Of a stretch of DNA of 64,000 bases, positions 21,390-33,800 are shown one piece after another. A program made the translations under genes and the position numbers. The notes under the pieces are model-generated. The model saw only the letters and a program-made list of their open reading frames with translations, did not search any database and was not told the DNA's origin. The stretch's first letter is position 1. Each line of letters opens with the position of its first letter. Origin of the DNA: Corythucha ciliata (Eukaryota > Arthropoda > Insecta > Hemiptera > Tingidae); the NCBI GenBank assembly GCA_038030265.1, contig CM075942.1:46156751-46220750 (forward strand), given 5' to 3'.

Positions 21390-21881
21390 TTAAACGTACA
21401 CTTCTCCGCGTCGCTGCGACGTCACGCTCGTCTTTCGACTTCGGTCGTCCGTTGACGCTGTACTACCGCTCGAACTGCCGCAGGCACTGTCATTACGGTC
21501 TTCCGACGATGAAGACGGAAGCTCGATGAGTTTTGTGGGTGTCGTCAGGGAAGGCGGTGGTGACGACGTTGACGACGACATCAGGGAGTTAATGGCGTTA
21601 TTGGTGGTGCTGTTGTTATTGTTGGCGGCGGCGACGGAGGGTGACGACGTGAAAAGTGAGCTGAGCAGGGGCGATGGTAGGTTGACACTGACCATGGCAG
21701 CGTTGGCGGCGAGAGGATTGACGGCGACGGCTATCGGTTGAGACGCCGCGATGACGCCTGAAAGGCCGGCGGATGTGAGAGCCGGTGGTAGGAGGGCGGT
21801 GGCGAGAGTCGCTGTTGAGCTCCCTGTTGATGTGATGGTGGACTGATTGCCGTCAGCTTCTTGAATGGGCGAGAGCATCAT
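21390..21881 (-). CDS. Best: bestrophin last exon
   Basis: Acceptor CTGTCATAG, phase 0, stop TAA at 21390-21392. 163 codons of low-complexity tail rich in Ser, Thr and Ala, with an NNNNSTTNN stretch and [18 protein letters not shown]. The C-terminus is RRGEVYV. No known domain. Confidence 0.85.
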   Translation of the reverse strand: MMLSPIQEADGNQSTITSTGSSTATLATALLPPALTSAGLSGVIAASQPIAVAVNPLAANAAMVSVNLPSPLLSSLFTSSPSVAAANNNNSTTNNAINSLMSSSTSSPPPSLTTPTKLIELPSSSSEDRNDSACGSSSGSTASTDDRSRKTSVTSQRRGEVYV

Positions 21882-24800
21882 CTATGACAGAAACAAATGA
21901 ATAAATAAATTTGGCAATGCCGGTCGACAAAATAAAAAAGCTTGTGCACGTGCTGAAAATCCTTCAAGAAGAAATAAAAAAGTATGAAGGGAGGAAAAGG
22001 AAAGGATTGTACTTCTGGCCTTCAAACACAGGAAAAAATGAATTTAGCCCCAGTGAATTAATGCTCAGAATGAAAAAAATGACGTGACTTTGTGCTAATA
22101 GTCTCGTAACATTACCACAAGTTGTTTCCTTGACTTATCCCACATTGCACGATAGTCAGCACGAATATCCCTGGGATTCGTGCTAAGAGGGTGCCTGTAC
22201 ATCGCTAAAAGTTCCTATTCGTGAAAAAAGAAAGAACACACGTAATGTAACCAACGAAATTAGTTTTCAAGGTGCTTTCAAACTTCGTGTAGAACATGCT
22301 TTTGATGGTGCTTGGAAGCTGTGTTCTTACGAGAACAATCTTTGAGCTAAATATCAGAATTTGAAGCCACAAAAGAGGTTTTTCAAATGAATTAAGCGGA
22401 AAATGATGAAAGCGTGACTGCTGGGACACAGGGACATTCTCAAATAGTATTTTCTGCACGTGTGGGGGCATGATCTTTTTTTGGGGCAGGGGGCACGATT
22501 CCGAGAGCGTAGATGTGCAGCTCTTCACGGATTGTCGTCTGAGGTTCAATCACTCATTTCGAAACCTTAAGAAGTGCTACGTACCTACTCCAGAAAATAA
22601 CCTTACTAATTACTTTATGAGTGTTGCTCTTTCGAAACAAAATTTCGCTGGTTTCCGGTCCGCTCTTTCAGGATCTAATTTTTTTGATTTTGGCTCGTTC
22701 ATCATTTAGCAGATTTCCTCAGTTTTCTTAACAACATATTTGAAACTTTGTCCAGATCCAGAAATCTTATTTTTCGGTCGAAATAAACTATTCGTAAACA
22801 GCATAACTCGAAACTGGAGGGGCGTAGCCACATCCCTTGATCAGCCTTGATGGCAACTTCACTGGAGAATATGTCGTAAGACAATCCCGCGAAATTTGGC
22901 TTTCAGCAGCCAAACCCCAAGAAATTGTTTTTTTTAACGAGCTTGTAGTTCAGTGATTCTTTGGAAAGCCACCAGTTTAGTGAGCCAGATTCGGGAAAAT
23001 TATTTTTAAGTTAGCCAAATCCCCACTTTTTTTTTATACTCGAAATCCGTGAAAATTTGGTTCTAGACAGTGAAATCCGACAAATTGGGTTCAAATGAGC
23101 CAGTTCTTCCAAAATGGTTTTTTAGTGTGCAAAATTCGCGAAATTGGCAATGTAGCAACCAAAATTCGTGAAATTGGTGTTTTAGCAAACGAAACGATTT
23201 GTTATAGTGAGCCTGATCCTCAAAAACGTATTTTTTTGTGAGAAAAATAGGCAAAATTGAGTTTTCGGAGAATAAAAACCGAGCCTTTGGTATTTCTCGC
23301 TATGGGTATTGCGAGAAAAAGGTTTTATGTCGACGGGAACCCCGCGAAATTGGTTTTTTAACAGCAATAAGTTTGGGGTTTTTGGAGGCATTGAGTTGCC
23401 TTCAGAAAACACAAATTGGTGTTCTCTCAATTTTAGCGGCGAATGATAGTTTTTTCTCAATATTGGCCGGGCATTAGGGCCTTTCTAAATTTTAACCACG
23501 AATAAGCGATTTTATTCACTTTTCCTATTCTTTTAGCTGCGTGATGACCCCAAAAACGGCACATTAGCTCGCCTTCTCAATTTCAACCGCCCAAGGTCCA
23601 AAAAACTGGCAATTAGCGTATTTTCTCTAATTCAGCCGCCAAGTTGTCGCCAGACACCACCCACAGCGCGGACTTTCTCCAAGAACAGTGCACACGGACC
23701 TCGATAGGCTAGTCTGGGGTCGATAAGAATCGTCGAATCGTCTAAAACCAACGGCAAAGCATTATCGTTCTATTTTCAGCGCTGACGATTCCTTATTAGA
23801 GGCGTTTTGGCCGAGACGGGGAAAAGTGGCCCTAAAAACCGCCCACTCAAACCTTGGTTGGCTTTAAAAAAAGGCCAAAATATAAAATTGGGTAGAACCA
23901 CGTATCTCGGGGTTTCTCCTGGCCGGAATGAAAATCGTTGAAAAGAGTCAGATCACAGAAGAACCAATCCGCCCCCCTCGCCATTACCTTGGTACGCTAC
24001 ATTGTGCCGCGCCATTCCCTAGAATACATTACTAAAGTCTTCCATTTTGAAGAAAATAGAGCTGGAATAATTGAGCAAATGAATTTCGCAGGTGAGCGAG
24101 ATGGAGTGGGGATGGAGTGGAAGAAGGGAATAAGTTACGAATGTCACAAGCAATAAAGTGCGCTAGAGGGTGCAGTTGAGTAAACATGACTTACCTGAAG
24201 AACTGGCGATGGATAATCCATTGGTACAGGAGCTCCTGAGGTATTATTTGTTGGATTTGTATTGCTGGAAGTCGACGAAACGACTATGCTGTTGTTGTTG
24301 TTGTTATTGTTGGGGAACACCAATTTGTTGTCCTTGTCTGTGACGGTAGACTCCTTGGAAACGTCAGGCGTCGGTATTCGCGGTCTGTTTTTCAGGGTTG
24401 CTGGTACTCCGCCCACGTTGAGTTTTCCAGGCCCTACGGGTGGGAGAGAGGATGTTCGTTAAGTGCTCCTCATAGAAGGCTTCGAACTAAAAAAAAATTA
24501 CCTCGAAGATGTCCGCGACTTCCTCTTCGAGTCGACTTCCTTCCGATGAGCCTATCATAAATCGACATTTTATGAACAGCATGCGGATGATGAGGATGAT
24601 TTGGATTGCCAGCCGGTACTCTTCCTCCATCACCTCCACCACCGCCGCCCGTCACAACGCCATTGCCCGGTCCATTCGACCCAATGATGACGGCGTCGGG
24701 ACTAGAGTAGACCGAATTGTGCCTAGTTCGATTTCCAACGAACAGCCCAGAACTGTAGGTCGTTGATGATGATCGCACTGAGCCCATGCGCTGCATTTGT

Positions 24801-27800
24801 CTTTGAAACCAGTTTTTCCTCGATGGCACTGGAGTGTCGACGCTTTCCTGGGGAAAAAAAAAAAATTAAAACCCGCTAATTGCCAGGCTCCAAAGAAGTT
24901 CCGTTGTCCTTCCTTGAGATTCTTCTTAAAAAAAAACTTTCCATTATCTCTTCAGATGAACAAAAGGATCGACAGTTTCACCATAATGATTAGTCTGAAG
25001 CTTGAAAGTGGATGAGTACGTTATTCAATTTGATACAACTTTCTATCGTGACATTTTTCAAATCAATCATTAAAAAAAACAAGATCGTATAGAAGAGACG
25101 AATATTACAAAAAGTAAAATTAAATCGATGTTGCGCCAGTCATGATTGTTCAAGTTTTGGTAATTATTACACTGAATTATACACGTTTTGAAGAGCGGTT
25201 GAGTCCAATTATGAGAATAGCCGCTGCTGAGGAACAATAGCATATTAATCAAACGATTATCCGATTAAAATTCTGATAGCTAACATTTTCATTGCTGTTA
25301 ATCTGATTGAAACGTTTAGGGATAAATACATATAAAAGCAGCCTCACGGGGTTGGATATACTTAGAGCACGTCCTCCCCTCTGACTGATGAAAACACCAC
25401 TTATATATGGCGTATGTAAGAGCTCATAAATTTACTCTAAACTTTGTAAAATTCTGATAAAATCGATTCTCCTTGAGTTTTCCTCTGTGCTACTCACGAT
25501 TTTCTCAAGTCACGATCATGATATGTAGCCGCACACGCTTGAAAGAAAAACGAAAATGCTATTCAATTGCGCAGTGTGATTGTTTTGTAACCCCGTACCC
25601 CTCCTGCCCTTGCAATTGAAAGGACTATAAAGGACCCATAAGAGGTTTTATAAGAACGCCATCGACCCAACCATGAAATAATGGACTTCATTTATCATTT
25701 TGTCGAGTTGGCAATGAAACGTGAAGTGAAAATTTTTTTTCTCTCTCGCTTCATTGAAGAATTAACGACAATCTCGCAGATTACTAAAAATGGGCCATTC
25801 GCAAAAAAGAAGTCCCAAGATGATAATGACGTATCTTGCCTTGGAAAAAAAACTCCCGAAGTCGGAAGAGCATTTAAGGGAAAAACACCTTGAAAACTTT
25901 GAAAACAAAAATCTTCGATGGTAAGTATACTCAAATCCGTGACATAACTCGTTCGCACTCCGCCTTTGATTGAATGACGGCTTTCCAACTGGATTTTTAA
26001 GGTGAAATTTAAATGAACGGCAATCCGTTCCAAGAAAAAAAAACGAGGCTCCTCTCGGTATAGGAAGAAGAAAGAGGAGCCCGACCTGTTTCCGGCGCCG
26101 CCGGAGGAAAAACTTGACCCAATCTACGGTCAATTCTGGTCTATATTTAAACGCTTTCCTTCTCTGTTTAAACAACTCAGTCGTCACCTCTCAAATGACG
26201 GAAGTTCCGCAACGGTTCGGGGGCGGGGGTGGAGGAGAACGTTCTTGCATCATCGGACTGGAAAGGATGCCGATACGTTTACAAGGCGAATGCCTATAAG
26301 CTTAAACGACAAAAAAAACTATCATTTTCATAGAGAGTAAAACAAAAAAAACGAGTAAAAAACAAACCAGCGTTTCAGAAACGCGCGAACACGCAAAAAC
26401 ACTCGAAAATAGAACTCGTTATCCTCTCTAGGCTGACCGGTTGTCGGGGGGCGGGGGGGGGGTCTTCTTCCTGTAGATTGAAGAACACACCGTCGAACAT
26501 CACGGGCCCACTCAAACCAAACTAACCATTTGCACCGCTAAATTTTCGGTTGACGAGCAAAATAGGCCAAATCGTCAAGCTTAATTGGAGGCCTAATATT
26601 AATTTTTGGAGGCGAAAAATGAAATGTTACTCGTATGGTTGAAAAGACAGCTACTACGACACAATTACTGTTTGCGGGCCAAACAGAGGGTTCTCAAGAT
26701 TGTCTTCCCAAAAAATTCAACACCGTTGACATTCTCTTGCCCACAAGACGACTACCACAAGGACAACATCTCTAACATTTGGTCAAGAATAATTTGGTTG
26801 CTATAAAGCCCATTTTCTCGCCAATGAATCAGATAACAGGCCAACAGTTCCAGTTTATTGTTCTAAGTCATCCTGATTTTTGGAATGAATGGTGTGGAGG
26901 TGAGTTTGCTCATAGGTGGGAGGAGGAGGCTCCTTTGAACCCGTTTCTACCCCGTCCAAGCAGTAGCGGACCTAACCCTATCGAGCCCGATTTAGACATT
27001 TCTTTGAGGCTCCTTAGTCCCGAAATAAACACAAAATGATTACATAATTTTTACGTAGCGAAGGTATAGTTATGGCTTATTCCTATAACTTTCTTTGGCC
27101 ATGAATTAGCGATTTTCCACAACATAGCCGCGAATTACCATTTGTTCTCAACCGTTTGCAAATGGTAAGAATGAACGAAAGCGTCAGCTCTGAAAATACT
27201 AATGATTGTGGCGTACCACAACGAACAGTAATAGGTCCGTTATTATTCTTGCTGTATGTCAATAACTTATTAAGACTTGATTTGACGGATAGTGCTTTCT
27301 GTTTTGCGGATGATACGGCTTTCCTTTTTGCACATGAAGATCTCAATAGTTTGGGGACTAATATAATAAATGATTTTAAATTTATAAAGAAATTGCTCGA
27401 TTCTAATTTTTCGTCCGTTTTGGTTCCTTTTTGTAATGGATTGAGAGTCAACGTGATACAGCTAAATTCGTCTTTACAGAATCATTCTATAAGCTGCAAT
27501 GGAAATTATACTGATTATTCGGAATGTTTTTTGTTGACATTTGTAAATAGAGTGAAATATCTTGGAGTTATTATTGATTATAAGTTGAGCTATGATGACC
27601 ATATTAAAACATTAACTGGAAGAATAAGGAAGTTGTTTTACGCATTTTCTGTATTGCGAGGCTTCTTAGTTTTAAAAATGATGAAAATGTTGTACTATTA
27701 TGCTCTCTGCCAGGCGTTGCTAAATTATGGTATTGTGGCGCGGGGAAATACTCGTAAGTAATTATAGTATATTAAATCGGCTTTTTGTGGCACAGAGGAT

Positions 27801-30800
27801 AATTTTGAAGATCATTGCGCACAAGAAAATGGATTACCCTACAAGAGCGCTGTTTAATGAGATGGGAGTCATGAAAAAAGAGTTATATGTTTTCATTGTT
27901 TGTATGTTCTTGTATAGATTTAAATATGTAGATTATTTGTTTCACAGTTATAATACGAGATTGGCATGTCAGAGTAATGTAAAACTGCCGATCTTGTATA
28001 ACCATGCGTATATTGAGGGCCTGAGAATAGCTTTAAAGAATAAGTTCAACTTCTGTGATTTCCCTACGTCAATGTAAATTTCGTGAGTTTCTTCTAAGCC
28101 TTAAATTAAGTGATATGCTCGTTAGTTCCTTGACATAGAATATGCGTTGAATTTGTGTTATTGTTATTGTTCTGTTACACTTGAGGGTTTTTTATTTGTA
28201 GTTATTGTCTCTCTGATTTTCAAATGTGTTCACAGTCTTGATGTTGATTATACACATAGTTAGTTACTCAATTTTGTTTATATTGTACATAAGTGATTGC
28301 ATGGGTTTAAGTTTGCGTGGATAGAGGCATGTTGGTTCGAGTGAACTCCTGCTCCCAACACAAGAACACCTTTCTGGGGGCTGGCGCACATTTAATACAA
28401 ATAATAATAATAAATAAATAAATATATGCCACGAATTAGCGTTCAGAAACCGCTTTTTCTACGCGTATCCGCGAATCGGCGCTTCTTCACAATTTCGTCC
28501 ATCGTAATGAGAGATTTTTCCTAATTTTAACCACGCATTAGCGATTTTTCTCGTGTATTGTTTCTCGTGTAACGTGCATTTCTGCTCATACACCGCAAAT
28601 TGGACCAAATTGATTAGTGGCCTTAGACACTCTACTCTACATAATACCGGAAACGGTTAAATCTGGTTGTGGTAGCGGTGGAGGGTGGATCAATGGGGCG
28701 ATCCCACAGTAACCCTATTGTTAAAAATTTACATTTCGCTTGTCTAAATCTGTCGTTTCTCGAAGAAATAGTCAAGATCAATAAATAATGGCCAATAAAT
28801 AGTCAAGAGTTTCCACGGTCAAATAGCCAGAGTTGGTCAGTTTCCGCATCGCTTTGTCTTGTTTCTAGGACATAAATCTGACCATGTCCAGAGGGTTTCC
28901 GACAAAAAAAAATTTCTGTTGCTAAATTTCAAGATTTTTGAGGGGGCAAAATACAGTTTTTAAACCTGATTGAAAGGTTGAATGGTCTGTTTTCCGAATC
29001 TAGCTAGATCCGAAGGTCACTGAACGGTAGAAAGTATCCTGTTTTCAGCTGAATAGTCGATTTCTGGGATTAAAATGACCAGTTTTGGGTTAATAATTTC
29101 CATGTTTGGGGTGAAATTGACAGTTTGCCTCTGGTCTTGATTCTTTCAAATACCTATTTCGCGTTTCGGCTCTTTCAAGAAGCAATTGCGGAATTTGATC
29201 CTTTCGAGAAGCAATTCCGTGTGTTACCTAGAGCAGTTTTTGGACTAAGTTACTCATGTTGGCCCAAGGGTTGCCAGATGTCCGTCTTTTGGACGAACTG
29301 CTCGTCTTTTTGATGATTTAAGGGGTCCATAAGCGCACAATAATTATTGTGCAGAAATCCGTTCTGGAAACCCGGAACTTATTTTTAGACATTTTTTCGA
29401 GCCTGGAGAATTCCACGTAAACAAGGCAGAACTAAATACCCAGACGTATGAGGCAAAACCCCAAGCATTCAGATCTGTGACAATCTTATTAATTTCATTA
29501 TCTTAGGCCATTTATTCGAATTCCTCATAGAAAAACGGGTTGCGCGAAAGTTTAGATAAAATACAAATCTTTCAATAGGTAGCGGCTCTAAAATAAATTG
29601 CACCTAATAATAATAAAGAAATGGCACATTAAAACGCTAAAAGACAGTTGTTTTTCTTTGTCAAGCTGTCAGTTTATGAGATGATCTGTTTTTTAAATAG
29701 CCGAATAAAAGCGTTCGAGGATAGAATTTATTGCTTCCTGGCCATGTTCTACGAGCATGGGAGAAATTACATTTTAGTTTTAGCTTTATGTCAGGCAGTT
29801 AAATTCTGAGGCTCACAGAACCGAGTATCAGAAAAAAGTGCATTTTTTTAAGGCCTTGCCCAAGGTGACTAAACTCTTCTATAGGTACCGCAGATTTCCC
29901 ATGAATTCTCAAAAAGGCGACTAAATTTTCGTTAGGTGCCGCAGATCTTCGGCCATTGCTGTCCTTCACCTACGTCACGAGCAGCCCCAACCGCCATTGC
30001 GCTGGACCCAATCCATTATTAATTGTTATTGGGTTGTGATTTTTCACAAGCAATAGCATTGTGGAAGAGCCCTCTTCAAAAAACACCAGAGCTTGAAAAT
30101 TGTGGACGTTCCCCATTGCAAGCTCCGAATGGTGTAATTTTGCGACTATTCAACAAGCTCTCGGGGCCCGCTGGACAGGGGTTCAAGACCACTGAAAAAA
30201 ATATCCCGAAACGTGCATATTAGCAGGAATTAACACCTGAAAGTAGCAATGCCGCGGATATTCAGAAAGAAAAAACACCAAGGTGGAACAAAAATTTCTT
30301 CGTCGCAAATTAAAACTTTACTGCCAGACCATTCAGGCGGATATTCAGCCAGGAAGCTTCCAATTTTGTAGCTATTCATCATGCTCTGGGGACGCGGCTA
30401 TGCCCCGGGCTCTGCCGGCACAAAAAAAGGCAGTTTCGCTTAAATTTAGTCCCACAGCAGTCATTTTCATGGATATTGAGCCAGGGATTTGTAATTTCGC
30501 TCAAACTTGGACCCGATCTTGAAAACTAACAAATATTTATCTCTAAATGTTGCAATTAGACGTCTATTCGTTAGGCTATGGGCCACCGCGCCTCACCTAG
30601 CGTCCGCATCACTAAAAAAAAGGCTCAGAAACTTGCTATTTCAATAAGAAAATATAGACCAGAAACTAGCAATTTCACGAATATACCCAGCCAGAAACTT
30701 CCAATTCCGTGGATACTTAGCTCCAAAAATGTGGCAATTTTGAGGATATTCGTCAGAATTTGCGCGCTATTGTGGCCGGCTACCCCAGGTATCACGGCTA

Positions 30801-33800
30801 CTTAAAAAATGCGTGAAACTTGTACATTTGTACAAATTAAGACCGTAAACTCGCCTTTTTAGAATATTCAGACCAGAAACTTACAGTTTCACAGATGTCT
30901 AGCTCCGAGTGACGTAATTTCGTGGCTATTCATCAAGCTTTGGGAGCTCTCGGGATCAGCTAGGTTATATTTAAAAATCGGCTGTGGAACTTCCCATTTC
31001 GCGAAAGTTAAGTCCAGAAACGTGATATTTCCCTCATATTTAAACCCAAAAATTTTCAATTCTTCAGATTTTCACCTCCAAATACAGCACTTTTGCGGCG
31101 ACTTGGCTCCAATGTTGCGATTCAGTGGCTTTTGGGCCATACAATTTGCTTGTTGAATGACGTTTAAAAGAAAAATTATTGCTCTACAATTTCGCTGGTT
31201 TTCCCCTCAAAATAAATGGCTGTTTATAGTCTTAAGCATGCAGATTCGCGACTATTTAGTGCCTAACTTCCACTTTACAGATATTTGAAAACCATCCAGC
31301 TCTGTGGCTGGGAAACGAGTCATTGGCCTTTTGGGACATTTCACCATCGAAATGTCGGACACTCCACAAATAGTCGGAACCAATAGTTGGAAAATCGCGC
31401 TGAAATCTTAGGGAACTGTTTTGTCGTGGAAACTTTAAATAACATGTCCGATATACCCAAAACTGTGCTGCATCTGGTCCCAATCATTGTTTTATAATAA
31501 CGCACACTCTGCGCATACCATTGATCGCCATAAAACGTCATTTTTTAATTGAAAAATATTAATTATTCTTATAATTCTTACTTAAATAGCTCATAACTTA
31601 AGGTTCAGGGTTGAACGAGAAATGATGCCACTTAGTTCAGAGAATTTATGCTATTCGATCGCTAACTCATCATGCTACTCTCATAAAAGATAATTACTAT
31701 TGTGAAACGTGTCTTATCCTCATCACTTAAAAACGTCTCTCGGTCAACTTTTGTTTTTCGAACATATAAAGAAAAACAAAGCAAAACACCCGTAGCGAAT
31801 TTCTTTAAAAGTCAGTTAGGTGTGGGGGGGGGTGGTACGAAAAACAAAGCACATGTGGGACTTACGTAATCCGCGTAGACGTCGTCAGGAGCCAGCGATT
31901 TTCTGTGAGTTAAATTCGCGTAGATGGCTTCCGACTCTTTCACTTTGACAAATTCGGCCGAGCCTTTTGGCTCGTGCTTGCGATAGTGCTCCGACGCCAG
32001 TGTGTACGGTAAGTCTTTCGGTACGACTTCGTCCCAGTACTGGTCTTTTAAAAGCTCCGGATGCTCTTCGTGCATTTCGTCGACAATCATGTAGGCCGCC
32101 TGAAACAATCACGACACGCAAAGGTGAAATGAGGAATTCTGGAAAAACCACGTCACGTCTGTTAATAGAAACTATTAGGCTATTTACGAAACACGTCATT
32201 TTTTGTTTTCGGAGCAAAGTGAAGTGGAGAACTTAAAAAAAAAAAAAAAAAAAAAAGGAAAAGAACAGCCTTCGAGGGTTCTTTGAAAAAATTATAAAAT
32301 AATTCTTCGATTCACGGACGTCTTCTTCTATCTTGGCTATCCATCACCACGATTCATCGCACTTTTTAAAAATCAAATTGGCACGCGCGTTTAAATTGTG
32401 ATCAGTATGAGTCACCTCGAATCCGGATTTTTTTGCTTATTCATTAAGAAAAAGTGTATTCCTTCTCCCACCCGCCACCGTCAATAACATAAATGGTTGC
32501 CTCGCCAACATGAGAAACAGTTTAAATAGCCGTCGAACGAGCGCCTTGTCTAGGAAAAATTGTCCAAGGAAAATACGTTATGTACTATGAATATGAATCA
32601 ATAAAAACGCTAGTTCTTATCCAAACGGTCGACGTCTTTGTCCAGTACGAGGCCGGCGGGCCTGTAATTCTGGATGCGCTGCAGGTCTTTGAACGTCATT
32701 TTCATGATCGTAAAATGGATGGCTCATGAACAAAATTCCTTTTGCGTGATTCCTCATTTGTTATGTCATCCCATTTTAGCGTACCAATCAAGGCGAAATG
32801 ATCATTTTACGCGAGATGATTCTTTCGACCTTTATTACAACCGTCCAACCCGATTTGTTCGAGTTCAAATAACTCAAGGCGGAGACCTCACTTAAACGCG
32901 ACCTTACGGGCTATGGTTCTAGGTACGTGTATAGGAAGGAGTATAGCGAGCGTAAAAAAACGTGGTAAATTTTGTCTCACTCTTCCTGATGCAGTGCCTG
33001 GAAAAACGAAAGTATTTCCACGAGATATCGACAAAAATTACCTTGACGTGACGATCAATTAGCCAGTTGAGTTCGATGTCATCGTCGTCTTCGCCAAACG
33101 GCCCGATGAGCACTTCGGCCACTTTCAACCAGCCGATGTAAAAGCAGAACTAACGAGAGAGAGAGAAAAAACACAAACACGCGTATTATTACCGTGACAA
33201 TTTTAATAAGAAGCGTAGAAAAGCATGAAATCGTGTCTTTTTTCAGGAAGGGTCAAGTTGTTAGTTATGCACAGAGGCTTAATCTTACCTGAAGTGCAGT
33301 GAAAAAAGGAAAGTACAAGTCGAAATCATTTCGTCTAGCCGCAACGTCCAAATGATTCTCAACGAATTGGCGTCCCATTAGGGCCGACAGAAAATATATG
33401 TACACGGACAGTGTAACCACCTGTTGAATGAAATCGTCATTATCGTCACAATGGGGTTTTCCAAAAATGCCATCAGTGTAAGATAGACCTATACATTTGA
33501 TTTTAATGTTGTTTTTTTTTTTTCTAGATAGTTCTAGCAGTCAATGCTCGAGGTCCATCCACAGTTCCGACAATAAATAAAACTTTCCCCTGATGCCTTA
33601 TATAAATTCTGGTAAGTTTTATTTATTTATTTACGGATTAAACATGAACAAAGTGAGCAAAAGAATTTTTGTTTTAAAAAACGGCCGCCACAAAGAAGGC
33701 GGTTAAATCTTGGCAAGTTCTTCACAATAGGAGATTCAAATAACGAAATAATAAAATTAATGAAAAAAGAACATTATTGCAATGTTCGGGATAAGGATTT

